Shown here in pieces: positions 43,455 through 51,870 of a stretch of DNA of 64,000 nucleotides. The position numbers and the translations under genes are program-made. A model generated the notes under the pieces. It did not search any database, had not been told where the DNA came from, and saw only the letters and a list, made by a program, of their open reading frames with translations. Origin of the DNA: Streptomyces sp. NRRL F-6676 (GTDB lineage Bacteria > Actinomycetota > Actinomycetes > Streptomycetales > Streptomycetaceae); contig NZ_JOHS01000007.1 in assembly GCF_000725625.1 (NCBI RefSeq), forward strand, positions 186,001 through 250,000, given 5' to 3'. Every line of letters begins with the position of its first letter. The first letter of the stretch is position 1.

Positions 43455-43865
43455 CTACCAGCCGGACGGCTTCACCGTGCCCATGACCCGGTCGACGGCG
43501 ACCTCGATGACCACCCGCTCGGGGTTGGGCCGCGGCGGCTTGTACCGCTCGGCGTACCGGTGTTCGGCCTCGGCGACGGAGGCGGCGTCGTCGCGGACGA
43601 CGGCGACCCCCTCCAGCGTGCACCACCGGCGGCCGTCGACCTGGCTGAGGGCGACCCGTGCGCCCGCCGCACCGGCGGCGAGGACGTTGCGGACCTTCCT
43701 GCTGCCCCCGCTGCTGATGACCCGCGCGGTCCGCGTCGCGGGATCGTAGGTGACGCCGACCGGCACCTGGTGCGGTGTCCCGTCGGGACGCGGGGTGACG
43801 AGGAAGCAGACCCGGCGCTCCTGCCAGAACGCGTCACCGGGTGCGGACGGGCTGTCGGCGGACAC
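43455..43865 (-). CDS. PPOX-class F420-dependent enzyme / flavin-binding split barrel
   Basis: 136 aa from GTG 43865 after GAGGAG. Split beta-barrel pattern: FLVTPRPDGTPHQVPVGV, ARVISSGGSRKVRNV, RVALSQVDGRRW and GTVKPSGW at the end. Family members bind F420, FMN or heme and reduce diverse substrates. Single gene, divergent from htpG with 173 bp between. Confidence 0.85.
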   Translation of the reverse strand: MSADSPSAPGDAFWQERRVCFLVTPRPDGTPHQVPVGVTYDPATRTARVISSGGSRKVRNVLAAGAAGARVALSQVDGRRWCTLEGVAVVRDDAASVAEAEHRYAERYKPPRPNPERVVIEVAVDRVMGTVKPSGW

Positions 43866-44038
43866 GTGATCTCCTCGTGCGAAGGCGAGCGGTACGGCGG
43901 GCGGTGGACCGCCCGGCCGCCCCGGGGACGACCGCACTCATCCTAGGAGCGCCGGGAACGGATCCGTCCCGCCGCCCGGCTGTTTTAAAGTGACGTCGAC
44001 CCATACCGGTGACCCGACCTGTGAGGTGAACGCCAGCC

Positions 44039-45985
44039 ATGCCGGCCGAAACGTTTGAGTTCCAAGTAGAGGCCCGTCAGCTGCTCCAGCTGATGATCCA
44101 CTCGGTCTACTCGAACAAGGACGTCTTCCTGCGCGAAATCGTCTCGAACGCCTCCGACGCACTGGACAAGCTGCGGCTGGAGGCGCTCCGCGACGACACC
44201 CTCGACGCCGACACGAGCGATCTGCACATCGAGATCGAGACCGACCCGGACGCCCGGACGCTCACCGTGCGGGACAACGGCATCGGGATGTCGTACGACG
44301 AGGTCGGACGGCTCATCGGCACCATCGCCAACTCGGGGACCGCCGAGTTCCTGCGGGAACTGCGCGAGGCCAAGAAGAGCGCCGAGGAAGGCACCAAGGA
44401 GGGCGGCGGTGACGCCGACGGCGCCGAAGGGCTCATCGGCCAGTTCGGCGTCGGCTTCTACTCCGGCTTCATGGTGGCCGACGAGATGACCGTGGTGACC
44501 CGCCGGGCCGGCGAGTCGCAGGGCACCCGCTGGAGTTCGCGCGGCGAGGGCACGTACAGCCTGGAGAAGGTCGACGAGGCCCCGCAGGGCACCGCCGTCA
44601 CCCTGCACCTCAAGCCGGCCGACCCCGACGACCAGCTCCACGACTACACCTCCCCGTACACGATCCGCGAGATCGTCAAGCGGTACTCCGACTTCATCAC
44701 CTGGCCCATCCGGATGGCCGGGGCGAAGACGGAGGGCGGCGAGGCGGGCGAGGACGGGGACGCGCAGGCCGCGCCCGAGACGCTGAACTCGATGAAGGCG
44801 CTGTGGGCGCGCCCGCAGAACGAGGTGTCCGACGACGAGTACCACGAGCTGTACAAGCACATCGGCCACGACTGGCGTCCCCCGCTGGAGACCATCCGCT
44901 TCCAGGCCGAGGGCACGTTCGAGTACCAGGCGCTGCTGTTCCTCCCGGAGCACGCCCCGCACGACCTGTTCACGCGCGGCTACCGGCACGGACTACAGCT
45001 CTATGTGAAGCGCGTCCTCATCATGGACGACTGCGAGGCGCTGCTGCCGTCCTACCTGCGGTTCGTCAAGGGTGTCGTGGACGCGCAGGACCTCTCGCTC
45101 AACGTCTCCCGCGAGATCCTCCAGCAGGACCGGCACATCCGCATGATCCAGCGGCGGCTCACCAAGAAGGTGCTGTCCTCGCTCAAGGACATGAAGGCCA
45201 AGAGCCCCGAGCGGTTCGCCACGTTCTGGCGGGAGTTCGGGACGGCGGTCAAGGAGGGGCTGGTCACCGACTCCGACAGCCGGGACGCGATCCTCGCCGT
45301 CACCACCCTCGCCAGCACGCACGGCGAGGAGCCGACCACCCTCCAGGAGTACGTGGAGCGGATGCGGGACGGCCAGGACGACATCTACTACATGACCGGC
45401 GAGTCCCGGCAGAGCATCGAGAGCTCTCCGCACATGGAGGCGCTGCGTGCCCGGGACGTCGAGGTGCTGCTCCTCACCGACCCGGTCGACGAGGTGTGGG
45501 TCGACACCGTCGGCGAGTTCGAGGGCAAGCGGCTGCGCTCGGTCGCCAAGGGCGAGGTCGACCCCGTCCCGGACGAGAAGAGCGAGGAGGAGCGCGAGAA
45601 GCAGGGCGAGGAGTACGCCGCGCTGCTCGGCTGGATGAAGGAGCAGTTGGCGGCGGAGGTCAAGGACGTCCGGCTGTCGGCACGGCTCACCACCTCCCCC
45701 GCCTGTGTCGTCTCCGACTCCGACGACCTCTCCCCCGCGCTGGAGAACATGTACCGCGCGATGGGCCAGGAGGTGCCGAAGGTGAAGCGCATCCTGGAAC
45801 TCAACGCCGGGCACCCGCTGGTGAGCGCCCTGAACCGGGCGTACGGGGAGCGCGAGGACCGCGGCGGTCTGGTGGAGACCGCCGAGCTGCTGCACACCCT
45901 GGCCGTGCTCGCCGAGGGCGGCCGGCCGGAGGAGCCCGGACGGTTCGTCAGGGCGGTGGCCGACCGCCTGGCGCACACGCTCTGA
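44039..45985 (+). CDS. htpG: Hsp90-family chaperone HtpG
   Basis: 648 aa from ATG 44039. N-terminal ATPase: FQVEARQLLQLMIHSVYSNKDVFLREIVSNASDALDKLR, DNGIGM, GTIANSGT and GQFGVGFYSGFMVA (GHKL nucleotide site). Middle domain: KRVLIMDDCEALLPSYLRFVKGVVD and LNVSREILQQD. C-terminal dimerisation domain present, so length is normal. A short acidic insert (about 220-240) is actinobacterial. It converges on the STM4011 operon; a strong hairpin follows its stop. Confidence 0.97.
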   Translation: MPAETFEFQVEARQLLQLMIHSVYSNKDVFLREIVSNASDALDKLRLEALRDDTLDADTSDLHIEIETDPDARTLTVRDNGIGMSYDEVGRLIGTIANSGTAEFLRELREAKKSAEEGTKEGGGDADGAEGLIGQFGVGFYSGFMVADEMTVVTRRAGESQGTRWSSRGEGTYSLEKVDEAPQGTAVTLHLKPADPDDQLHDYTSPYTIREIVKRYSDFITWPIRMAGAKTEGGEAGEDGDAQAAPETLNSMKALWARPQNEVSDDEYHELYKHIGHDWRPPLETIRFQAEGTFEYQALLFLPEHAPHDLFTRGYRHGLQLYVKRVLIMDDCEALLPSYLRFVKGVVDAQDLSLNVSREILQQDRHIRMIQRRLTKKVLSSLKDMKAKSPERFATFWREFGTAVKEGLVTDSDSRDAILAVTTLASTHGEEPTTLQEYVERMRDGQDDIYYMTGESRQSIESSPHMEALRARDVEVLLLTDPVDEVWVDTVGEFEGKRLRSVAKGEVDPVPDEKSEEEREKQGEEYAALLGWMKEQLAAEVKDVRLSARLTTSPACVVSDSDDLSPALENMYRAMGQEVPKVKRILELNAGHPLVSALNRAYGEREDRGGLVETAELLHTLAVLAEGGRPEEPGRFVRAVADRLAHTL

Positions 45986-46041
45986 CACCCCGGCCGGTCG
46001 CCTCGCGAACGGGCGCCGGCACTCCTGCCCGTTCCGTCCCG

Positions 46042-46072
46042 CCCGCCGTACCGGCTCACCCGGTACGGCGGG
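46042..46072. terminator. Terminator after htpG
   Basis: Perfect 13-bp stem CCCGCCGTACCGG / CCGGTACGGCGGG with loop CTCAC, 57 bp after the htpG stop. Confidence 0.85.
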
Positions 46073-46080
46073 CCCCCGGC

Positions 46081-46105
46081 CCCCCCCGCCGGCGGGGGGG
46101 GGGGG
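46081..46105. repeat. Poly-C/poly-G tract at the end of the STM4011 gene
   Basis: CCCCCCCGCCGGCGGGGGGG palindrome (46081-46100) running into 12 consecutive G (46094-46105). It sits exactly where the STM4011-type protein should continue, and its translation (Arg-Pro-Pro-Pro...) is not protein-like. Either a real hypervariable tract or a sequencing or assembly fault. Confidence 0.8.
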
Positions 46106-46106
46106 C

Positions 46107-46861
46107 GGCCGGACGGCGAGCGGGCAGGGGCGGGGGCGCAGTGCGGCGCGGTAGGAGCCGTCGTAGAGGTTGCCGAGTTCGGCGCGGACGAAGTGGCAGC
46201 GGCGGACGGTGCCCTCGCCGTCGACGGAGATCACCGACTCGCCGGTGCGGCAGGGCAGTCCGGCGCTGGCGTGCGGGTGGCGGCTGTAGGGGAAGAGGGG
46301 GTCCAGGGCCGTCCAGAGGCCGGCCTCGGCGTCGGTGTAGGTGTGGTCCTCGGCCGCGTTGATCCACAGGTAGACGTGGTCGGGCAGGTCCGCGCGGAGC
46401 CGGCGGGCGGCGTCGAGGTGTGCGGGCAGGCCGACGACGCCGACGCTGAACCGGACGCCCCGGTCGGCCAGTTCGCGGCACTTGCCGAGGAAGCGGTCGT
46501 AGGGGGTCTGGCCCGGGTGGTACGTGCACCACAGGGCGAGGGTGTCGGGGTCGGCCCCGGCGAGCCAGTCGGTGCGGCAGCTGAGGTTGGTCTGGATGGC
46601 GACGCGGCGGATGTGCGGCAGGTGCGACAGTTCGGCGAGGGTCCGCCGGTACCAGGAACGGACCAGGCCCTCTCCCCACGGGGTGAACAGCAGGGAGAGG
46701 CGGTCGTCCTTCTGGTCGGCGGCCCAGTGCGCGAAGCGTTCCAGGGCGGCGCGGTCGGCGCGGAGCTGGGCGGTGGAGTCGCGGCGCTTGGCGAACGGGC
46801 AGTACGGGCAGTCGTAGTCGCAGGAGGCGAGCGGCCCCCGGTACAGGACGGTCAGGTCCAT
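46107..46861 (-). CDS. STM4011-family radical SAM protein, 3' end disrupted
   Basis: About 250 residues of good homology from ATG 46861. The radical SAM cluster motif is C-x3-C-x2-C in SCDYDCPYCPF. Other motifs: FTPWGEGLVRSWYRRTL, VGVVGLPAHLDAARRLR, YLWINAAEDHTYTDAE and the final CHFVRAELGNLYDG. After PCPLAV the frame enters the poly-G tract and stays open through antisense htpG to 44993. The normal short Cys-rich ending of the family (from memory, a Cys-x-Cys motif that may bind a second cluster) is missing. Last gene of the STM4015-STM4011 operon, ten bases after STM4012. Confidence 0.8.
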
Positions 46862-46871
46862 GGGCGGCGGG

Positions 46872-48242
46872 TCACTTCCTCTCGTACGCGGCCATGGCGG
46901 CGCGCACGGCCGGGGAGAACAGCAGCGGTCCCACGGCGTCGGAGTGGGCCAGCCCCTCGGGCGTGAGACGCAGCCGGCCGTCGGCGGCGGAGAGCCAGCC
47001 CCGGTCGGCGAGCACGTCCAGCTCGGTGCCGAAGTCGTCGGCGGGGGCCTGTCCGAAGCGGGTGCGGTAGTCGCTCTCGGTCATGCCCTCGGCCTGGAGG
47101 AGGGACTGAAGGAGGTGCCGGCGGCGGGCCTCGTGGGCGTCCATCCGGTGGCCGACCTCGGCGCGGGTGAAGTCCTCGGTGGCGACGTAGTCGTCGATGA
47201 TGCCGCGGATGGCGTGCATGCCGACGGCGTAGTCGAAGGAGTAGTGGAGCCCGGCGGTGTACGAGCGGGCGCCGCAGCCGAGGCCGATCATGCCGTCGGT
47301 CTGGCAGGCGTAGTCGTCCGCGCCCTGGGACGGGGCGTCCGCGCGGCGGAACATCCGCATGGACTGCTGGGTGTAGCCGCGGGCGAGCAGGTGGTCGCGG
47401 CCGGCGCGGTACAGGCGCAGCCGCTGGGCGTCCCAGGCCGGGTCGCCGCCGGGTCCGGAGAGGGCACGGTGGCGGTCGAGGCCGGTGAGGGGGCGGACGT
47501 AGAGCGGGTAGAGGTAGAGCTCCTCGGGGTTCCAGGCGAGGGCGGCGTCCAGGGACTGGCGCCAGGTGTCCTCGGTCTGGCCGTCGATGCCGTAGATCAG
47601 GTCGATGTTGAGCACCGGGATGCGGGCGTCGCGGATCCGGCCGAGTGCCGCCTCGACGTCGGCGCGGCGCTGGGGGCGTACGGCGGCGCGGGCCTCGGCC
47701 TCGACGAAGCTCTGCACGCCGAGGCTGAGCCGGGTGGCTCCCCGGGCGGCCAGGACGGCGAGGCGGTCGGCGGTGGCCGTGGCGGGTGAGGCCTCGACGG
47801 AGAGGGGGATCGCGTCCAGCCGGGCGCCCATGCGCGACTCGGCGATGTCGCACAGGCGTTCAAGCTCGCGCGCGGTGAGGAAGGTGGGCGTTCCGCCGCC
47901 GAACGCGGCGGTGGCGAACCGGATGTCCTCGCTGTCACCGAGCGCGTCGCGCACGGCGTCGGCCTGGCGTTCGAGGGCGTCCAGGTAGGCGCCGGTGAGT
48001 CCGTCGGGGGCGCCGATGCGGGTGAAGAGGTTGCAGAAGCCGCAGCGTACTTCGCAGAAGGGGATGTGCAGATAGAGGGAGAGGGCGCTCTTGTCCTCCG
48101 CCGCCCACAGGGACGTCAGGGTGGGGCGGTCGGGGAGCCGGCGGTAGGCGCTCTTGTGGGGGTAGGCGTAGACGTAGTGCTGGTAGGGGGTGTCCGGCGG
48201 TGCGGTAGTGGCCGGGGTCGTGAGGGTCGGGGCTGTCGTCAT
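46872..48242 (-). CDS. STM4012-family radical SAM protein (HemN-like)
   Basis: 456 aa from ATG 48242, overlapping the STM4013 stop (ATGA). Radical SAM motif IPFCEVRCGFCNLF (C-x3-C-x2-C plus HemN-type Cys) at about residue 60, then GGGTPT, EASPAT, SLGVQSF and GYTQQSMRMFRR, as in coproporphyrinogen III dehydrogenase relatives. The C-terminal HemN-like winged helix is present (LLQSLLQAEGMTESDY). It is not HemN itself: the family is tied to the STM4011-4015 cluster. Expected to do a radical modification with the STM4011 enzyme on a product that is not known. Confidence 0.9.
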   Translation of the reverse strand: MTTAPTLTTPATTAPPDTPYQHYVYAYPHKSAYRRLPDRPTLTSLWAAEDKSALSLYLHIPFCEVRCGFCNLFTRIGAPDGLTGAYLDALERQADAVRDALGDSEDIRFATAAFGGGTPTFLTARELERLCDIAESRMGARLDAIPLSVEASPATATADRLAVLAARGATRLSLGVQSFVEAEARAAVRPQRRADVEAALGRIRDARIPVLNIDLIYGIDGQTEDTWRQSLDAALAWNPEELYLYPLYVRPLTGLDRHRALSGPGGDPAWDAQRLRLYRAGRDHLLARGYTQQSMRMFRRADAPSQGADDYACQTDGMIGLGCGARSYTAGLHYSFDYAVGMHAIRGIIDDYVATEDFTRAEVGHRMDAHEARRRHLLQSLLQAEGMTESDYRTRFGQAPADDFGTELDVLADRGWLSAADGRLRLTPEGLAHSDAVGPLLFSPAVRAAMAAYERK

Positions 48243-49120
48243 CGGTGGGCCTCGGCGGGGTCGAGGAAGAAGTGGGCGTAGGGCACGGTCCACACACAGG
48301 GGTGGCCGAGGCGGTGACCGGTGTAGCCGTCGTCGCCGTAGGCGGTGCCGTGGTCGGAGCAGACGATGGCGAAGCATTGGCGGCGGGAGGCGGCGGCCGC
48401 GAACAGGCGGCCGATGTGCCGGTCGACGTACTCCAGGGCGGCGGCGTGCGTCCGCCGGGTGTCGCCGGCCTCGCGGGTGGCGCCGGGCAGGTGGAACCAG
48501 TTGGGCTGGTGCAGCGCGGAGACGTTGACGAAGAGGAACAGCCGCTGTCCGGCGGGGAGCCGGGCGACGACCTGCTCGGCCCGGTCGATCTGGTGCTCGA
48601 AGGAGTGGGGCGAGGTGACGCCGAACTCCGGTTCCCAGTGCGACTCCTGGAAGAGGCCGGGGAGCACGGAGCCGAGCGGGCCCTGTCCGTTGAAGAAGCC
48701 CACGCCGCCGACGCACACCGTGCGGTAGCCCTGCCGGGCCAGTCCGGAGACGAGGTCGGGGGTGTCGTAGACGAAGGTGCCGGGCGCGGTGCTCTCGCTG
48801 CCGGCGAAGCTCGCCGCGAACAGCCGCGGATGCGGGCCGGGTCCGGCCGGGGTGGGCAGGAAGCCCGCGAAGATGGCCTGGTGGGAGGCGTAGGTGAAGC
48901 TGCCGGGCGCGTGCCGCTCCTCCCAGCGGCCGCCGGGGAGGTGGCGGGCGAGGTTCGGCAGCCGGCCCTGTTCGGCCAGTTCGACGGCCACGTCGTGGCG
49001 CAGGGTGTCGAGGGTGACCAGCAGGATGTCGTGGTCGCCGACGATGGAGTTCATGTCGGGGGACGGTGGGCCGGGCGGACCGGGTGTGGCCGGTGGGCCG
49101 GGTGCGGTGGGTTGGTGCAT
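48239..49120 (-). CDS. STM4013-family alkaline-phosphatase/sulfatase-fold protein
   Basis: 293 aa from ATG 49120 with AGGA upstream; ATG 49054 (MNSIVGDHDILL) is an alternative. Metal-site candidates: ILLVTLDTLRHDV at the front (Asp, with Thr in place of the sulfatase Cys/Ser) and CSDHGTAYGDDGYTGHRLGHP (Asp-His ... His). The fold is that of sulfatases, phosphodiesterases and phosphoglycerol transferases. No signal peptide, so it acts in the cytoplasm. Overlaps STM4012; follows STM4014 by 15 bp. Confidence 0.85.
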   Translation of the reverse strand: MHQPTAPGPPATPGPPGPPSPDMNSIVGDHDILLVTLDTLRHDVAVELAEQGRLPNLARHLPGGRWEERHAPGSFTYASHQAIFAGFLPTPAGPGPHPRLFAASFAGSESTAPGTFVYDTPDLVSGLARQGYRTVCVGGVGFFNGQGPLGSVLPGLFQESHWEPEFGVTSPHSFEHQIDRAEQVVARLPAGQRLFLFVNVSALHQPNWFHLPGATREAGDTRRTHAAALEYVDRHIGRLFAAAASRRQCFAIVCSDHGTAYGDDGYTGHRLGHPCVWTVPYAHFFLDPAEAHR

Positions 49121-49135
49121 GGGTGGTCCTGTTCG

Positions 49136-50380
49136 TTACGGATGTCGCAGGTGTTGCGGTTGTGGCGCGCTGTGGCGGGTGGTGCCCGCCGGGTCCTGGG
49201 TGCCGTGGCCGTGCAGGGCGGCCGCGACCTGTGCCGCGTACGTGTCGGCCCCCTCCGCGCCGCTGCCGGGCAGACCGGTCAGCCCGGGCAGCAGGTCGCC
49301 GAAGGCGTTCACCTCGCCGACGAAGGCCCTGCGCCAGCCGATCGCGGGCAGCAGGTCCACGCCGACGCACAGGGTGCGCGGGAAGCAGGCCGCGGCCCGC
49401 TCGCACACCTGGAGCAGGTCCACCCAGCGGGCGCCCGCGGTCTCCACCGCCTCGCGCACCGCGTCGAGATCCCCGCGCCGGCCGCCGAGGTGGAGGTTGG
49501 TCATCGGGGTACGGCTGGTGCGGACCACGGCGTGGGTGGCCCGGCCGGCCACCACGACCACCCTCAGGTCGGCCGCGCGGCCCTGCTGGGAGGCCTTGGG
49601 CAGCCAGCGTTCCAGGTGCAGCCCGTCGGGTGCGAGGGCGTCGACGATCGCGGCGATCTCCTGTTCGCTCTCGTAGCGGCGCACCTTGAGGGAGTTGTAG
49701 AGCCGGCCGTCCGGGGTCCGTTCCACCGAGGTGGTGGCCCGGATCCGGCCGCCGCCGCCCGTCTCGACGGCCAGGACCCCCGAGGCGGACGAGCCGTGCG
49801 CGAGCTTCACGAACGCACGCGGCATCCGGTGGGCGCGCATCAGCGACCGCACGTCGTCCCAGCCGCGCACCGGGGCGGCGTCCGGGCCCGCTCCCGAGGT
49901 GGGCGAGGCGGGGACCGGAACACCGGCCGCCCGGAGGACGGCGTGGCAGCGGCGTTTGTCGAACAGCACCGCGAGGTCGCCGGGGTCGTCCAGGCGGACA
50001 CCGCCGCGCAGGGTGCCCACCGCGGCCGTGAAGCGCGCGTACCAGCGGGCCGAGCCCTCCACACGGGCGGGATCCTCGACGTCCCGCAGCAGGCGGTCGG
50101 TCTCGGGGTCCTCGCCCGGCGAGTCGAGGCGCACGATCTCGTCGGCGGCGAAGTCCGCGCCTCCCTCGCGCAGCACGTCGAGCCACGGCACGACGCGCGG
50201 ACCGGGCAGCCCGGCCGCGCGCACCGCCTGCGCGAACAGCGTCACCCGGCGGTTGCCGGGGTTGCCGATCACTGTCAGGCGCCGGCCGTGCGGCGGCGGC
50301 ACGGCCGATGACCCGGCCGGCGGGACCGCGGACGGCACCGGGCGCACCGTCCGCCGTCCCGCCACGTAGGGGAGGCTCAT
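49136..50380 (-). CDS. STM4014-family ATP-grasp-like protein
   Basis: 414 aa from ATG 50380, overlapping the STM4015 stop (ATGA), GGGGAGG just upstream. An N-terminal Rossmann-like part (RRLTVIGNPGNRRVTLFAQ) precedes an ATP-grasp-like domain: LFDKRRCHAVLRAAGVPVP, AFVKLAHGSSASGV, LRVVVVAGRATHAVVRTS, VGVDLLPAIGWRRAFVGEVNAFGDLLPGL (metal-binding ending). This resembles peptide and amino-acid ligases such as RimK/MvdD types. A ligase in the same operon as two radical SAM enzymes suggests peptide or nucleotide-like product assembly. Confidence 0.85.
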   Translation of the reverse strand: MSLPYVAGRRTVRPVPSAVPPAGSSAVPPPHGRRLTVIGNPGNRRVTLFAQAVRAAGLPGPRVVPWLDVLREGGADFAADEIVRLDSPGEDPETDRLLRDVEDPARVEGSARWYARFTAAVGTLRGGVRLDDPGDLAVLFDKRRCHAVLRAAGVPVPASPTSGAGPDAAPVRGWDDVRSLMRAHRMPRAFVKLAHGSSASGVLAVETGGGGRIRATTSVERTPDGRLYNSLKVRRYESEQEIAAIVDALAPDGLHLERWLPKASQQGRAADLRVVVVAGRATHAVVRTSRTPMTNLHLGGRRGDLDAVREAVETAGARWVDLLQVCERAAACFPRTLCVGVDLLPAIGWRRAFVGEVNAFGDLLPGLTGLPGSGAEGADTYAAQVAAALHGHGTQDPAGTTRHSAPQPQHLRHP

Positions 50381-51336
50381 TCGCCCACGGCGATGTAGCG
50401 CCACACGGTGCCGTCGTCCTCCGTGTCCTCGTCGGCGTCGCCCCGTTCCAGTTCGAGCTCCACGCCCGCCGGCTCCAGCACCTGGCGGAGGCGGTCCCGC
50501 ATGGGCTCGCTGAGGTAGTTGTGGTGCAGGTCGAGCCTGCGGAGATGGGTCAGCGGCTGTCCGCCGAGGAGCGCGGCGGCGCCCTCGTCCGTCAGTACGC
50601 CCATGGACATGTCCAGCACCTCGAGCCGGGCCACGACCGGGGCGGCCGCGACGGCCGCGGCCACCGCGTCCTGCATCTCGCTGTTGCGCAGGGCGAGATG
50701 GCGCAGCTTCGGCAGGCGCGCGCCGGAGAGGATGGGCTCCAGGTCGGTGACCTCGCTGTCGCCGCTGTAGTCGGGGGTGCCGAGCCACAGGTCGAGGTGT
50801 TCGAGCGCGGGCAGGTCGCTGGCGCCGATCCCCCGCACCACCACGGCGGGCAGCCCGCCGGCCTGCGCCTGGAGCCGGCGCAGGCCCTCGTGGCGCAGCG
50901 CGGTGAACTCCAGTCCGGTACCGCCGCGCACCCCGAACTCCTCCAGCGCCGGGTAGGCGGCGAGCAGCGGGCTGACGTCGTTCTGGTTGATCCACGATAT
51001 CTCGGCCTCCTCCATCGCGATGTCGCCGAGGAAGATCGCGCGCAGCGCCGGGAAACGGTCCCGCGCGGCCACCAACGCCTCGATGACTTCGGAGGAGTCA
51101 CGTTCGTACGGCTCCGACCAGGAGCCCACGATCAGCGCCCGTACACGGGTGGTGTCGACGCCGGCGCAAAACCGCCCGAACGCCTTGGGCCACTCCTCGT
51201 CCACCTCGTACACGCGGCTGCTCACGCGCCATGCGACGGAGTCGGCGGCGGGCAGGCCGTCCAGGGGCTCGTCGGGGGCCGGGAAGTCGTGGGCGGGCAA
51301 GCCGTACAGCGTCTCGATCTCGTCGGCGTCGTACAC
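50377..51336 (-). CDS. STM4015-family leucine-rich-repeat protein
   Basis: 319 aa from GTG 51336, seven bases after AAGGAG; an ATG two codons earlier (51342) is in frame but only one base from that site. N-terminal part YDADEIETLYGLPAHDFPAP, then repeats with the LRR pattern: LRAIFLGDIAMEEAE, LEHLDLWLGTP, LRHLALRNSEMQD, LEVLDMSMGVL, LRRLDLHHNYL. LRR domains bind proteins, so it may be the scaffold or the substrate-recognition part of the STM401x system. First gene of the leftward operon, under a damage-type promoter at 51383-51405. Confidence 0.85.
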   Translation of the reverse strand: MYDADEIETLYGLPAHDFPAPDEPLDGLPAADSVAWRVSSRVYEVDEEWPKAFGRFCAGVDTTRVRALIVGSWSEPYERDSSEVIEALVAARDRFPALRAIFLGDIAMEEAEISWINQNDVSPLLAAYPALEEFGVRGGTGLEFTALRHEGLRRLQAQAGGLPAVVVRGIGASDLPALEHLDLWLGTPDYSGDSEVTDLEPILSGARLPKLRHLALRNSEMQDAVAAAVAAAPVVARLEVLDMSMGVLTDEGAAALLGGQPLTHLRRLDLHHNYLSEPMRDRLRQVLEPAGVELELERGDADEDTEDDGTVWRYIAVGE

Positions 51337-51382
51337 GCGCATGCTCCTTGGCAGTTGATTGAGCGGTCTCGCGATTGCCGCA

Positions 51383-51405
51383 GTTCTACCAAGAGCCACT
51401 GACAC
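51383..51405 (-). promoter_or_regulatory. DNA-damage type promoter of the STM4015-4011 operon
   Basis: Minus strand GTGTCAGTG (51405-51397), eight bases, TAGAAC (51388-51383). Compared with TTGTCRGTG-N8-TAnnnT it differs in the first base and in the last base of the hexamer. Predicted transcript start near 51376, leader about 40 nt with AAGGAG before the start. Confidence 0.7.
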
Positions 51406-51468
51406 TCGCCGTCGGCGGGGCGGACGGACCCCGGTGCGGGGGCGGATCGGGCGGCGGTGCGGGGGGCG

Positions 51469-51491
51469 TTGTCAGTGGTGGGTCCTACGGT
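51469..51491 (+). promoter_or_regulatory. DNA-damage type promoter of the small protein/DUF6745 unit
   Basis: TTGTCAGTG (51469-51477), eight bases, TACGGT (51486-51491): an exact match to the TTGTCRGTG-N8-TAnnnT consensus bound through PafBC. It faces away from the STM4015 promoter, the two motifs being 63 bp apart. Confidence 0.85.
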
Positions 51492-51498
51492 GTCGTTC

Positions 51499-51564
51499 AT
51501 GAGGCCGGTGCGCGGTGCACCCGGCCGGAGGGGAGAGCCATGTACCGGCAGGGAGACGTACTGA
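51499..51564 (+). CDS. Possible 21-residue leaderless leader peptide
   Basis: ATG seven bases after the damage-type -10 hexamer, the same spacing as at the SUKH gene, opens a 21-codon frame that ends inside the next gene's first codons (overlap 51540-51564). Arg/Gly/Pro rich. It may be translated leaderlessly and couple to the 108-aa gene; no homology is claimed. Confidence 0.35.
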   Translation: MRPVRGAPGRRGEPCTGRETY

Positions 51565-51866
51565 TCGTGCCCGTCGCGGAGGAAGCGGTCCCGGCTCATG
51601 TGGCCCACGCGCCGAGGGAGCGGCGGGACGCGCGGGGCCGGCTCGTGCTGGCGCTCGGCGAGGTCACGGGACACGCCCACGCGGTCGTCGGACCGGGCGA
51701 GTTGATACGCGAGCCGGGTCCGTTCGGGCCGATGCTGCTGCATCTGCCCCGGGGCGGCCGGGTGGTGCACGAGGAGCATGCGGTGATCACGCTGCCCGAG
51801 GGCTGGTTCCGGGTCATCAGGCAGCGGGAGTACGTGCCCGGGTCCGTGCGCATCGTGGCGGACTGA
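51540..51866 (+). CDS. Conserved small protein upstream of DUF6745 gene
   Basis: 108 aa from ATG 51540, five bases after GGAGGGGAG. Starts MYRQGDVLIVPVAEEA and has GEVTGHAHAVV, HEEHAVITLPEGWFRVIRQREY. The GDVL..P, G(E/V)xTGHxH and HEEH...GxYRV..QREY pattern occurs in small conserved hypothetical proteins found in bacteria and phages. The His/Glu set (GHAH, HEEH) could bind metal in a cupin-like fold. First real gene after the damage-type promoter and 5 bp before the DUF6745 frame. Confidence 0.85.
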   Translation: MYRQGDVLIVPVAEEAVPAHVAHAPRERRDARGRLVLALGEVTGHAHAVVGPGELIREPGPFGPMLLHLPRGGRVVHEEHAVITLPEGWFRVIRQREYVPGSVRIVAD

Positions 51867-51870
51867 GCGG

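Noticed and set aside
46081..46105. Phase-variable homopolymer tract regulating STM4011
   Set aside because: Phase variation needs an intact reading frame in at least one length state; homology does not resume on the other side of the tract, so a simple length change would not restore the protein.
44993..46106. Extension of the STM4011 frame through antisense htpG
   Set aside because: The extension lacks homology and overlaps a clear HtpG; it exists only because the poly-G tract removed the normal stop.
46872..48242. HemN (coproporphyrinogen III dehydrogenase)
   Set aside because: HemN-like motifs are present, but operon context and the STM4012-type sequence separate it from heme synthesis.
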